NCBI GenBank assembly: GCA_030151225.1
Contig: JASLEG010000295.1
Span: forward strand, 1 to 15,968
DNA: 15,968 nucleotides
Origin: Burkholderia sp.
GTDB taxonomy: Bacteria; Pseudomonadota; Gammaproteobacteria; Burkholderiales; Burkholderiaceae
Direction of reading: 5' to 3'
The notes beneath the pieces were generated by a model. That model ran no database searches. It worked only from the letters and a program-made list of their open reading frames with translations, and was not told where the DNA came from. A program made the position numbers and the translations under genes. Below, piece after piece: positions 1 to 7,723 of this stretch (position 1 is its first letter; each line of letters opens with the position of its first letter).

Positions 1-1
1 C

Positions 2-508
2 GCGATCATGGCGATGGGCCGCGGCTATCACCGCGTCTCGCAGGAGCGCCTGACGCGCCACACCGCCGAGAACGGCGCGCAGGCCCCGGTGCTGACCAGC
101 GCGGGCGCGCTGGTGGACGCGCTGAAGGTGATCGGCGCGAAGAGGATCGTGGTGGTGGCGCCCTACATGAAGCCGCTGACCGAGCTGGTGGTGGACTACA
201 TTCGCCACGAGGGCTACGAGGTGCTCGACTACGTGGCGCTCGAGATCCCCGACAACCTCGATGTCGGCCGCCACGATCCGGCGCGCCTGCCCGAGATCGT
301 CAAGACGCTGCGCTATCAGGACGCCGACGCGATCGTGCTGTCGGCCTGCGTGCAGATGCCCTCGCTGCCGGCCGTGGCCAAGGTCGAGGCGATCACCGGC
401 AAGCCGGTGATCACGGCCGCGATCGCCACCACCTATTCGATCCTGCGCGAGCTCGACCTCGAACCGGTGGTGCCCGGCGCCGGCGCGCTGCTGTCCGGCG
501 CGTACTGA
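2..508 (+). CDS. nicE: Maleate cis-trans isomerase NicE, 5' end missing
   Basis: Maleate isomerase of the Asp/Glu racemase superfamily. It converts maleate to fumarate, the last step of the nicotinate maleamate pathway, in the cytoplasm. The reading frame is open from the left edge, so the ATG at 8 is internal; 168 C-terminal residues are visible, against about 250 for the family. The nucleophile-bearing motif LSACVQMPSL is present with its cysteine at 347-349. In this family that is the second of two catalytic cysteines; the first would lie upstream of the window. The C-terminal part has the racemase-like pattern GKPVITAAIATTYSILREL. Twelve bases separate its stop from nicD, so the two are probably co-transcribed. 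Maleate isomerase is favoured over other Asp/Glu racemases because every neighbour belongs to the same pathway. Confidence 0.9.
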   Translation, partial: AIMAMGRGYHRVSQERLTRHTAENGAQAPVLTSAGALVDALKVIGAKRIVVVAPYMKPLTELVVDYIRHEGYEVLDYVALEIPDNLDVGRHDPARLPEIVKTLRYQDADAIVLSACVQMPSLPAVAKVEAITGKPVITAAIATTYSILRELDLEPVVPGAGALLSGAY

Positions 509-520
509 GCGAGGCCCGCC

Positions 521-1369
521 ATGACCCCGACCTCCACCTCCACCTTCCTGCATGGCGCGAACCTGCACGCCAACGGCATCCGCCAGCATTACCTGCGCTA
601 CGGCGGCGCGAGCGGCGCGCGCGCCGGCCGCCCCGCCGTGATCCTGATTCCCGGCATCACGAGCCCCGCGATCACCTGGGGCTTCGTGGGCGAGGTGCTC
701 GGCGCGCAGTTCGACACCTACGTGCTCGACGTGCGCGGCCGCGGCCTGTCCTCGGCCGGCCCCGAACTCGACTACAGCCTCGACGCACAGGCCGCGGACG
801 TGGCCGCGCTGGCCGCCGCGCTGAAGCTCGAACGCTTCGCGCTGGTGGGGCACTCGATGGGCGCGCGCATCGCGGCGCGTGCGGCGCGCCATATCGCGGG
901 CGGGCTCGAATCCGTGGTGCTCGTCGATCCACCCGTGTCGGGGCCGGGGCGCCGCGACTATCCGGGCAAGCTGCCGTGGTACGTCGATTCGATGGCGCTC
1001 GCGCGCGCCGGCACCGATGCCGAGGGCATGCGCGCGTTCTGCCCGACCTGGACCGAGGCCGAGCGCCAGTTGCGCGCCGAGTGGCTGCACACCTGCGACG
1101 AGCGCGCCGTGCTCGCCTCCTACGAAGGCTTCCACAGCGACGACTTCCACAGCGATGCGGCGCGCCTCACGGTGCCCGCGCTGCTGATCACGGCCGAGCG
1201 CGGCGACGTGGTGCGCGACGAGGAGGTGGCCGAGCTGCAGCGCGCCACGCCGGCCATGCAGCACGTGCGCGTGGCCGATGCGGGCCACATGATTCCGTGG
1301 GACAACGCGGCCGGCTTCTACGCCGCGTTCGGCAGTTTCCTCGGCGCGCCGCTCGCGGCCGGCGCCTGA
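521..1369 (+). CDS. nicD: N-formylmaleamate deformylase NicD (alpha/beta hydrolase)
   Basis: Alpha/beta-hydrolase of 282 residues. In nicotinate degradation NicD hydrolyses N-formylmaleamate, the NicX product, to maleamate and formate. Seen in the sequence: an oxyanion-hole region LIPGITSPAITWG (42-54), the early strand motif LDVRGRGLS (69-77), the nucleophile elbow GHSMGAR with Ser112, an acid in VLVDPP at Asp136, and a C-terminal histidine in DAGHMIPWD at His256. The Ser-Asp-His order and the Asp directly after the strand that follows the nucleophile fit the known NicD triad. The start is the ATG at 521, with a GAGG at 511-514 as ribosome-binding site, immediately after nicE. The fold alone would not give the substrate; the assignment rests on its place between nicE and nicX. 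Confidence 0.9.
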   Translation: MTPTSTSTFLHGANLHANGIRQHYLRYGGASGARAGRPAVILIPGITSPAITWGFVGEVLGAQFDTYVLDVRGRGLSSAGPELDYSLDAQAADVAALAAALKLERFALVGHSMGARIAARAARHIAGGLESVVLVDPPVSGPGRRDYPGKLPWYVDSMALARAGTDAEGMRAFCPTWTEAERQLRAEWLHTCDERAVLASYEGFHSDDFHSDAARLTVPALLITAERGDVVRDEEVAELQRATPAMQHVRVADAGHMIPWDNAAGFYAAFGSFLGAPLAAGA

Positions 1370-1403
1370 GCCCCCGCCCCCTCAACCTCAACCGGAGTTC
1401 GCG

Positions 1404-2444
1404 ATGCCGATCAGCGACACCCAATTGATCGATGCGTGGAAGCGCGTGCTGACGCTGTCCCGCCTCGAAGCCGGCCAGACCGTCACGATCCTGACCAGCG
1501 CGGCCACCCATGCGCAGACGCTCTCCTGCGCACTGATCGCGACCCAGCAGATGGGCGCGATCGTGAACCGCCTGGACCTGCCGCCCGTCAACGGCGAGAA
1601 GGCCTTCAGCCGCGATTCGCTGGCCTACCTCGGCACCACGCCGCTGACCGGCAACCGCGCCGCGATCGCCGCGCTCAAGGAGAGCGATCTGGTGCTGGAC
1701 CTGATGACGCTGCTGTTCTCGCCCGAGCAGCACGACATCCTGAAGTCCGGCACGAAGATCCTGCTCGCCGTGGAGCCGCCCGAGGTACTCGCGCGGCTCG
1801 TGCCGACCGAGGGCGACCGCACCCGCGTGCTGGCCGCCACGGCGAAGATCGCCGCCGCGCGCGAGATGCGCGTCACCTCCGCGGCCGGCACCGCGCTCAC
1901 CTGCCCGCTCGGCGATTTCCCGCCCACCGCCGAATACGGCTACGTGGACGAGCCGGGCCGCTGGGATCACTGGCCGAGCGGCTTCGCGCTGACCTTCCCG
2001 AACGACCGCACCGCGCACGGCACGATCGTGATCGACCGCGGCGACATCCTGCTGCCGCAGAAGCACTACGTGAGCGAGCCGATCGTGCTGACCGTGGAAG
2101 GCGGCTACGCCACGCGCATCGAGGGCGGCACCGATGCCGCGCTGCTGCGCGACTACATGGAAACCTTCGCCGATCCCGAGGGCTACGCGATCTCGCACAT
2201 CGGCTGGGGGCTGCAGCCGCGCGCGCGCTGGTCCACGCTGGGCCTGTACGACCGCGAGGCCACCATCGGCATGGACGCGCGCGCGTTCGAGGGCAACTTC
2301 CTGTTCTCGCTCGGCCCGAACAACGAAGGCGGCGGCGATCGCACCACCACCTGTCACATCGACATTCCGCTGCGCCACTGCACGGTGCAGCTCGACGACG
2401 ACACCGTGGTGCGCGACGGCCGCGTGCTCGACACCCCCGCCTGA
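1404..2444 (+). CDS. nicX: 2,5-dihydroxypyridine 5,6-dioxygenase NicX
   Basis: Ring-opening Fe(II) dioxygenase of 346 residues. It cleaves 2,5-dihydroxypyridine with O2 to N-formylmaleamate. The fold is related to M29 aminopeptidases rather than to ordinary extradiol dioxygenases. The predicted iron ligands fall at His265 (in ISHIGWG), His318 and Asp320 (in TCHIDIPLRH). From memory these are the same residue numbers as in the Pseudomonas putida enzyme, which suggests near-colinear alignment; Glu177 and His189 (WDHWPSG) also sit in conserved blocks. The C-terminal GPNNEGGGDR stretch before the metal motif is typical of the family. The start is the ATG at 1404 with CGGAG at 1393-1397. It lies 34 bases after nicD and 35 before nicF, in one operon. 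Confidence 0.93.
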   Translation: MPISDTQLIDAWKRVLTLSRLEAGQTVTILTSAATHAQTLSCALIATQQMGAIVNRLDLPPVNGEKAFSRDSLAYLGTTPLTGNRAAIAALKESDLVLDLMTLLFSPEQHDILKSGTKILLAVEPPEVLARLVPTEGDRTRVLAATAKIAAAREMRVTSAAGTALTCPLGDFPPTAEYGYVDEPGRWDHWPSGFALTFPNDRTAHGTIVIDRGDILLPQKHYVSEPIVLTVEGGYATRIEGGTDAALLRDYMETFADPEGYAISHIGWGLQPRARWSTLGLYDREATIGMDARAFEGNFLFSLGPNNEGGGDRTTTCHIDIPLRHCTVQLDDDTVVRDGRVLDTPA

Positions 2445-2479
2445 ATTCAGCCCGAACCCCGCCCGAACGAGGCCGCCTC

Positions 2480-3157
2480 ATGACGCACGACACCGCATAC
2501 TCGCAGCACGCCGAAGCCGGCGTGTACCAGCAGCAGGGCTTCGGCACGCCGCTCGCCCCGGCCGGCCGCGTGGGCCTGCTGATCATCGACCTGGTGAACG
2601 GCTTCGCCGATCCGGCCGTGTTCGGCGGCGGCAACATCCCGGCGGCGATCGCGCGCACGCGCCGGGCGCTGGCCATCGCGCGCGAACGCGGCTGGCCGGT
2701 CGCGCACAGCCGCATCGTGTACGCGAGCGACGGCAGCGACGACAACGTGTTCTCGCTGAAGGTGCCCGGCATGGCCACCCTGCACGAGGATCACCCGAAC
2801 AGCCAGATCGTGGCCGAACTCGCGCCCGCGCCGGGCGAGCTGGTGGTGCGCAAGCAGGTGCCGTCGGCCTTCTTCGGCACCCAGCTCGCGCCGTGGCTCA
2901 CGCAGCGCGCGGTGGGCACGCTGCTGGTGGCCGGCGCGGTGACCAGCGGCTGCGTGCGCGCGAGCGTGGTGGACGCGATGCAGCACGGCTTCCGTCCCTT
3001 CGTGCTGGCCGACTGCGTGGGCGATCGCGCGATCGCGCCGCACGAGGCCAACCTGTTCGACATGGCGCAGAAGTACGCGGCCGTGCTGCCGCTCGAGGCG
3101 GCGATCGCCGCGATCGATGCGGCCGCCACGGCCACCGCGAACGCCGCCCGCGATTGA
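2480..3157 (+). CDS. nicF: Maleamate amidohydrolase NicF (isochorismatase-like)
   Basis: Cysteine hydrolase of 225 residues. It deaminates maleamate to maleate plus ammonia, between NicD and NicE. The isochorismatase-family catalytic triad is visible: Asp37 in LLIIDLVNGF, Lys125 in VVRKQVPSAFFGT, and the nucleophile Cys158 in AVTSGCVRASV, where the preceding V-T pair forms the usual cis-peptide. The frame is open far upstream through nicX, but that part has shadow composition. The true start is the ATG at 2480, preceded by ACGAGG ending at 2472, seven bases away. A general isochorismatase or nicotinamidase would show the same triad; the pathway context decides for maleamate. The C-terminal tail is alanine-rich. 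Confidence 0.92.
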   Translation: MTHDTAYSQHAEAGVYQQQGFGTPLAPAGRVGLLIIDLVNGFADPAVFGGGNIPAAIARTRRALAIARERGWPVAHSRIVYASDGSDDNVFSLKVPGMATLHEDHPNSQIVAELAPAPGELVVRKQVPSAFFGTQLAPWLTQRAVGTLLVAGAVTSGCVRASVVDAMQHGFRPFVLADCVGDRAIAPHEANLFDMAQKYAAVLPLEAAIAAIDAAATATANAARD

Positions 3158-3159
3158 CC

Positions 3160-3210
3160 GTCGGCTTCTGGCCGACTAGATTGCCGCTTGGCGCCGGCCC
3201 GGCCGGCGCC
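3160..3210 (+). other. Two adjacent hairpins between nicF and nicB
   Basis: The 80-base nicF-nicB gap holds two inverted repeats. The first pairs GTCGGC (3160-3165) with GCCGAC (3171-3176) around a five-base loop. The second is a near-perfect GC palindrome, GGCGCCGGCC (3190-3199) and GGCCGGCGCC (3201-3210) around one central base, followed by CCCTTTCCTC. There is no run of T, so it is not a classic intrinsic terminator. It could be a processing or stability element, or an attenuator lowering nicB expression relative to nicEDXF. The role is inferred; only the repeats are seen. Confidence 0.45.
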
Positions 3211-3237
3211 CCCTTTCCTCCCGCGGAACCGACGCCC

Positions 3238-5499
3238 GTGAACCGCTCCGAACTGCTCGCCCGCGACGGCTGCCTCTGCGTGATCCGGCGCCCCGCCGCG
3301 CCGGTCAGGCCCGCGCCGGGCCAGCCCGGCAGCCTGTCGTCCTACACGCCCGAGGTGGCCGAGGTGTTCGTCGCGATCCTCGACGACGGGCGCATCCTGG
3401 CCTTCAACGGCCACGTCGATCTGGGCACCGGCATCCGCACCTCGCTCGGCCAGATCGTGGCCGAGGAGCTCGACGTGCGGCCCGCGCAGGTCGCGATGCA
3501 GCTCGGCCACACGGCCGCCACGCCGAATCAGGGCCCCACCATCGCCAGCGCCACCATCCAGATCTCGGCCACGCCGCTGCGCGCGGCGGCCGCGCAGGCA
3601 CGGCGCGCGCTGCTCGAACGCGCCTCGGCCCGGCTCGGCGTGCCCGTCGAGCGGCTCGCCACCGACGGCGGCTTCGTGTTCGTGAAGGATGCCGCCGCGC
3701 GCCTCGCCTATGCCGAGCTCGTGGCCGGCACGCGCGCCGCGCTCGAACTCGACCTGGCCACGCCGGTCAAGGATCCGGCCACCTATCGCGTGATCGGCCG
3801 CTCGGCGCCGCGCGTGGACCTGCCCGCCAAGGCCACCGGCCAGCTGACCTTCGTGCACGACATGCGCGTGCCCGGCATGCTGCATGGCCGCGTGGTGCGC
3901 CCGCCCTACAGCGGCGTGGACAGCGGCCCCTTCGTCGGGCGCCTGCTGGCCGGCGTCGATCAGGCATCGGTCGCGCATCTGCCCGGCTTCGTGGCAGTGG
4001 TCGTGCACTGCGATTTCGTCGGCGTGGTGGCCGAGCGCGAGGAGCAGGCGATGCGCGCGGCCGCCGCGCTGCGCGTGCACTGGCATCCGCTGCCGCCGCT
4101 GCCCTCGCTCGACGACCCGGCCGCCGCGATCGCGGCCGCCCCCGCCACGGTGCGCCCGCTGCTCGAGGAAGGCGACGTGGAGGCGGTGCGCGCGCGGCCC
4201 GACACGATCACGATGGCGCGCACCTATGCGTGGCCGTATCAGCTGCACGGCTCGATCGGGCCGTCCTGCGCGCTGGCCGACTATCGCGCGCCCGGCGACG
4301 GCCGCATCACCGTGTGGTCCGGCACGCAGAATCCGGTCACGCTGCGCTACGACCTCGCCACGCTGGTGGGCCGCGACGAGGCCGACATCGACATCGTGCG
4401 CATGGAGGCGGCCGGCTGCTACGGCCGCAACGGCGCCGACGACGTGTGCGGCGACGCGCTGCTGATGTCGCGCGCCACCGGCCGCCCGGTGCGCGTGCAG
4501 CTCACGCGCGCCGACGAGCATCTGTGGGAGCCGAAGGGCACCGCCCAGGTGGTGAACGTGACCGGCACCGTGAGCCGCGACGGCCGCCTGCTCGGCTACG
4601 ACTTCACCACGCGCTACCCGTCGAACGACGCGCCGCTGCTGGCCTCGCTGCTGAGCGGCGCGGTGCCGGCCGAGCCGCGCGTGTTCGAGATGGGCGACCG
4701 CACCGCCGTGTCGCCCTACGAGAGCCCGAACCGCCGCTTCGTGTGCCACGACCTCGCGCCGCTCACGCGCTCGTCGTGGTTTCGCGGCGTGTCGGCGCTG
4801 CCGAACTCGTTCGCGCACGATGCCTTCGCCGACGAGTGCGCGGCCGCCGCCGGCGTGGACCCGCTCGAATTCCGCCTGCGCCATCTGTCCGATACGCGCG
4901 CGACCGACCTGCTGCGCGCGATCGCCGAGCGCGCGGGCTGGACGCCGCGCACGGCCGCGTCGGCTCCGCCCGACGACGCGCGCGTGGTGCGCGGCCGCGG
5001 CATCGCCTACGCACGCTACGTGCACAGCCGCTTCCCCGGCTTCGGCGCGGCGTGGTCGGCCTGGATCGTCGATCTGGAGGTGGACCGCATGACGGGCGAG
5101 GTGCGCGTCACGCGCATCACGGTGGGTCAGGACACGGGCACGATGATCAATCCCGACGGCGTGCGCCATCAGATCCACGGCAACGTGATCCAGGTGTTGA
5201 GTCGTTCGCTGAAGGAGCGTGTGCGCTTCGTCGACGGCCGCGTGGCGACGCGTGAATGGGCCAGCTATCCGATCCTGACCTTCCCCGAATTGCCGGCCGT
5301 GGACGTGGTGCTGATGCCGCGCCAGGGCGAGCCGCCGCTGGGCGCCGGCGAATCGGCCTCGGTGCCGGGGCCGGCCGCGCTCGCGAACGCGATCTTAGAT
5401 GCGACCGGGGTGCGCTTTCGTGCGCCCCCGTTCAACGCGGAAACGATCCGCGCGGGCCTGCGCGAGGCCGGCCGGCTGATCGAGGCGACGCCGGTCTGA
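3238..5499 (+). CDS. nicB: NicB-like molybdopterin-binding hydroxylase subunit without cytochrome c domains
   Basis: Large subunit of a xanthine dehydrogenase-family molybdenum hydroxylase, 753 residues, probably the catalytic half of nicotinate hydroxylase (nicotinate to 6-hydroxynicotinate). An N-terminal block contains GHVDLGTGIRTSLGQIVAEE. A hammerhead-like segment follows near residues 195-225 (KATGQLTFVHDMRVPG). Molybdopterin-binding motifs follow (GTQNPVTLRYDL, AAGCYGRNGADD, TRADEHLWEPKG). The conserved C-terminal PPLGAGESASVPGPA places the expected catalytic glutamate at Glu705. P. putida NicB is much longer and ends in cytochrome c domains; no CXXCH motif occurs here. No 2Fe-2S (NicA) subunit is adjacent. 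The GTG start at 3238 (MNRSELLARDG) is chosen because family homology begins there, though no good Shine-Dalgarno is seen. A rare TTA leucine codon lies at 5395-5397. Its substrate is inferred from the operon. Confidence 0.82.
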   Translation: MNRSELLARDGCLCVIRRPAAPVRPAPGQPGSLSSYTPEVAEVFVAILDDGRILAFNGHVDLGTGIRTSLGQIVAEELDVRPAQVAMQLGHTAATPNQGPTIASATIQISATPLRAAAAQARRALLERASARLGVPVERLATDGGFVFVKDAAARLAYAELVAGTRAALELDLATPVKDPATYRVIGRSAPRVDLPAKATGQLTFVHDMRVPGMLHGRVVRPPYSGVDSGPFVGRLLAGVDQASVAHLPGFVAVVVHCDFVGVVAEREEQAMRAAAALRVHWHPLPPLPSLDDPAAAIAAAPATVRPLLEEGDVEAVRARPDTITMARTYAWPYQLHGSIGPSCALADYRAPGDGRITVWSGTQNPVTLRYDLATLVGRDEADIDIVRMEAAGCYGRNGADDVCGDALLMSRATGRPVRVQLTRADEHLWEPKGTAQVVNVTGTVSRDGRLLGYDFTTRYPSNDAPLLASLLSGAVPAEPRVFEMGDRTAVSPYESPNRRFVCHDLAPLTRSSWFRGVSALPNSFAHDAFADECAAAAGVDPLEFRLRHLSDTRATDLLRAIAERAGWTPRTAASAPPDDARVVRGRGIAYARYVHSRFPGFGAAWSAWIVDLEVDRMTGEVRVTRITVGQDTGTMINPDGVRHQIHGNVIQVLSRSLKERVRFVDGRVATREWASYPILTFPELPAVDVVLMPRQGEPPLGAGESASVPGPAALANAILDATGVRFRAPPFNAETIRAGLREAGRLIEATPV

Positions 5500-5512
5500 G
5501 CGGCGGCGCGCC

Positions 5513-5956
5513 TTACTGCGCGTCGCCCTCGAGCATCTTCTGCAGCAGGAACTGCAGCGCCACGCGCTCGCCCACGTTCAGGGCGCCGTAGGTGCGCTCG
5601 GTCACGTCCTTGGCGAAGGGCACGGTGCGATCGATCAGCGCGAGGCCGCCAGCCGTCGCGCGCACCAGCAGCTTGCGGCCGTCGCTCGGATCGGGCAGCA
5701 CCTCCACCAGCGAGCGCGCCTTGAGCCGCTCCACCACGCCGCGGATCGTGGCCTGATCGATGGCGGTGGTCTTGACGATGTCGTTCAGCGAACAGCCCTG
5801 CTTCTCCTTGACCGTGCAGAGCGTGACGAACTGCGCGGCGGTCAGGTCCGAATCGGGAATCGCCTCCTGGAAGATCGCGACGTGGCGCTGATAGGCGCGC
5901 CGCAGCAGGTGACCGATCTGGTCGTGAAAGTCGTACGAATCTCTGGAGGACGGCAT
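5513..5956 (-). CDS. nicR: MarR-family repressor of nicotinate genes (NicR/BpsR-like)
   Basis: Winged-helix MarR regulator of 147 residues. In P. putida NicR, and in Bordetella BpsR, the relative represses nicotinate genes and is released by 6-hydroxynicotinate; I infer the same role. Seen here: an N-terminal dimerisation helix (FHDQIGHLLRRAYQRH), a recognition-helix region (CSLNDIVKTTAIDQATIRGV, about residues 55-74), and the wing signature LPDPSDGRKLL. The start at 5956 (MPSSRDSYDF) is chosen over the upstream ATGs at 6100 and 6091, because the extra 48 residues are Arg/Ala-rich shadow and would cover the operator-like repeats. No clear ribosome-binding site is seen. It converges on nicB with a gap of 13 bases and diverges from nicT. 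Confidence 0.85.
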   Translation of the reverse strand: MPSSRDSYDFHDQIGHLLRRAYQRHVAIFQEAIPDSDLTAAQFVTLCTVKEKQGCSLNDIVKTTAIDQATIRGVVERLKARSLVEVLPDPSDGRKLLVRATAGGLALIDRTVPFAKDVTERTYGALNVGERVALQFLLQKMLEGDAQ

Positions 5957-6302
5957 GTACGGCGGCCAGGCGGCCCGGGATCGAAAGCACGCAGTGTACA
6001 CCCTCGAGTTTCGCGCGCGACGCGCTGCGCGCGCATGCCTCGCCATCGAACGGGCACGAAAGATGCATCGTTCTCCGATACATCTATTCATGATGTACAC
6101 GCTCCATTTTCAGGCGAACACGCACTCATCGCGTGCATCAGGACGGCCGCTTTCGGGCGCGCGCGCACCGGGAATGCACTGATGAAAGCACCTACGAATC
6201 AGGCGAAACCGCGCGCCGCCCGGGGTTTCGCCGGGGCACCGAAAGGCCATGCGTCATCGTCAATTTTGTAGCGTGTACGCTCTTTAAATGGCGTGATATA
6301 CA
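5954..6302. promoter_or_regulatory. nicR-nicT divergent control region with TGTAC-centred repeats
   Basis: This is the gap between divergent nicR and nicT. A TGTAC core occurs at 5956-5960 (overlapping the nicR start codon), 5995-5999 (inside the perfect palindrome GTGTACAC, 5994-6001), 6094-6098 (ATGTACACGCTC, 6093-6104) and 6274-6278 (AGCGTGTACGCT, 6270-6281). The last two share AGCGTGTAC in opposite orientations. A further inverted repeat, TACATC (6079-6084) with GATGTA (6092-6097), overlaps the third site. These are plausible binding sites for the MarR repressor, controlling both genes; this is inference from position and symmetry. The region is less GC-rich than its surroundings, as expected for a promoter. 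Confidence 0.55.
6270..6302 (+). promoter_or_regulatory. Candidate nicT promoter overlapping an operator-like palindrome
   Basis: An extended -10 element, TG-A-TATACA (6294-6302), lies about 80 bases before nicT. The -35 position 17 bases upstream (6274-6279, TGTACG) is poor and falls inside AGCGT-GT-ACGCT (6270-6281), whose five-base arms are perfect. A repressor bound there would cover the -35 region. The -10 match is seen directly; promoter activity is inferred. Confidence 0.4.
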
Positions 6303-6380
6303 GATGACCGGGCGTGATCGCGCAAGTGACCGTAGCGACCGGCCACCACCCAACCGTCCTATCCGAACAGGGGCAGCACC

Positions 6381-7691
6381 ATGTCAACGATTCACCCGAA
6401 CGCGGCCTTGCCGGCCGCCCAGGCCGAGCACGCGGCGCTCTATCGCAAGGTCACGATCCGGCTCGTCACGATCTTCTGCCTCTGCTATTTCGCGGCCTAT
6501 CTGGACCGCATCAACATCGGTCTCGCCAAGCTGCAGATGCTCGACGCGCTGAAGTTCAGCGATTCGATCTACGGGCTCGGCGCGGGCCTGTTCTTCGCCG
6601 GCTACATTCTGTTCGAAGTGCCGAGCAATCTGATCCTGCAACGGGTGGGCGCGAAGCTGTGGATCGCGCGCATCATGATCACCTGGGGCATCCTGTCGGG
6701 CGCCACGCTGCTGGTGAAGACGCCGGTGCAGTTCTACGTGGTGCGCTTCCTGCTCGGCGCGGCCGAGGCCGGCTTCCTGCCGGGCGTGCTGCTGTACCTC
6801 ACGCAGTGGTACCCCGATGCACGACGCGCGCGCATCGTGGCGCTGTTCATGGTGGGGCTGCCGTTGTCGGCGATGGTGGGCAGCCCGATCTCGGGCTGGA
6901 TCATGCGTGCCTTCGACGGCCTGCACGGCCTGGGCGGCTGGCAGTGGCTGTTCCTGCTCGAGGCGCTGCCCTCGGTGCTGCTCGGCTTCGCCGTGCTGCG
7001 CTGGCTGCCGAACTCGATCGAGACCGCGCAGTGGCTCGACGCCGACGAGAAGAAGCTGCTGCGCGCCAGGCTCGACACCGATCCGGCCGGCAACAAGAGC
7101 CATGCGCTCGCGAAGGCCTTCACCGATCCGAAGGTGTGGGCGCTCGGCATGATCGACCTGTGCGTGCTGCTGGGCCTGTATGCCGTGAGCTTCTGGCTGC
7201 CGACCATCCTGCGCGACACCGGCGTGAAGGACGCCTACCAGATCGGCTGGCTGATGGTGATCCCGAACGCGGCCGCCGTGCTCGCCACGCTCTATTGCGG
7301 CATGAGTTCGGACCGCACGCGCGAGCGCCGCTGGCACATCGTGGTGCCGTTCGCGGTGGCCGCCGTGTCGCTGGCGGTCGCGGCCGCGATGCCGCACAGC
7401 AGCACGCTGCTGACGCTGGTGCTGTTCTCGCTGGTCAATGCCGGGGCCGCCGCGGCGATGCCGGTGGTGTGGTCGCTGCCGTCGATGTTCCTGAAGGGCG
7501 CGGCCGCCGCGGGCGGCATCGCCTTCGCGTGCTCGCTCGCCAATCTCGGCGGCTTCGGCAGCACCTACTTCATCGGCTGGCTGCGCGATACCTTCCATTC
7601 GCAGAGCGCCGGGCTGTACGGCTTTGCCGTGTGCATGCTGGTGGGCTGCGTGCTGGCGCTGTCCTATCCGAAGCAGCTCGTGAACCGCTGA
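6381..7691 (+). CDS. nicT: MFS transporter of the anion:cation symporter family, likely nicotinate uptake (NicT-like)
   Basis: Inner-membrane major facilitator of 436 residues, close to the length I recall for P. putida NicT. The first helix ends in the family signature YLDRINIG (40-47). The second helix region has GAGLFFAGYILFEVPSN. Helix 4 carries RFLLGAAEAGFLPG (122-134). The central cytoplasmic loop contains the charged stretch LDADEKKLLRARLD. About twelve hydrophobic segments can be counted, in two halves. The start is the ATG at 6381 with AGGGG at 6369-6373. Other members of this family carry tartrate, galactonate, phthalate or 4-hydroxyphenylacetate, so the substrate is inferred: the gene shares a control region with nicR and sits beside the nic operon. 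The gene ends just before a hairpin that terminates transcription from the opposite strand. Confidence 0.85.
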   Translation: MSTIHPNAALPAAQAEHAALYRKVTIRLVTIFCLCYFAAYLDRINIGLAKLQMLDALKFSDSIYGLGAGLFFAGYILFEVPSNLILQRVGAKLWIARIMITWGILSGATLLVKTPVQFYVVRFLLGAAEAGFLPGVLLYLTQWYPDARRARIVALFMVGLPLSAMVGSPISGWIMRAFDGLHGLGGWQWLFLLEALPSVLLGFAVLRWLPNSIETAQWLDADEKKLLRARLDTDPAGNKSHALAKAFTDPKVWALGMIDLCVLLGLYAVSFWLPTILRDTGVKDAYQIGWLMVIPNAAAVLATLYCGMSSDRTRERRWHIVVPFAVAAVSLAVAAAMPHSSTLLTLVLFSLVNAGAAAAMPVVWSLPSMFLKGAAAAGGIAFACSLANLGGFGSTYFIGWLRDTFHSQSAGLYGFAVCMLVGCVLALSYPKQLVNR

Positions 7692-7723
7692 GGCGCGCAC
7701 GCAAGCGCACGCGCCGCGGCACG

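Noticed and set aside
1188..2378. 396-codon minus-strand frame opposite nicD/nicX
   Set aside because: Shadow composition; it overlaps two well-supported genes entirely.
2791..5178. 795-codon open frame antisense to nicB
   Set aside because: Its product is rich in His/Arg/Ala/Gly with no domain pattern, and nicB on the other strand has clear family motifs throughout. Long antisense frames are expected at this GC content.
5957..6100. N-terminal extension of the MarR repressor to the ATG at 6100
   Set aside because: The added 48 residues are Arg/Ala-rich, lack homology and would cover the palindromic control region; the start at 5956 fits the family length.
1..7691. The nic locus as a wholly new pathway
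   Set aside because: Every enzyme matches the known maleamate pathway of nicotinate degradation; only the arrangement and the NicB architecture are notable.
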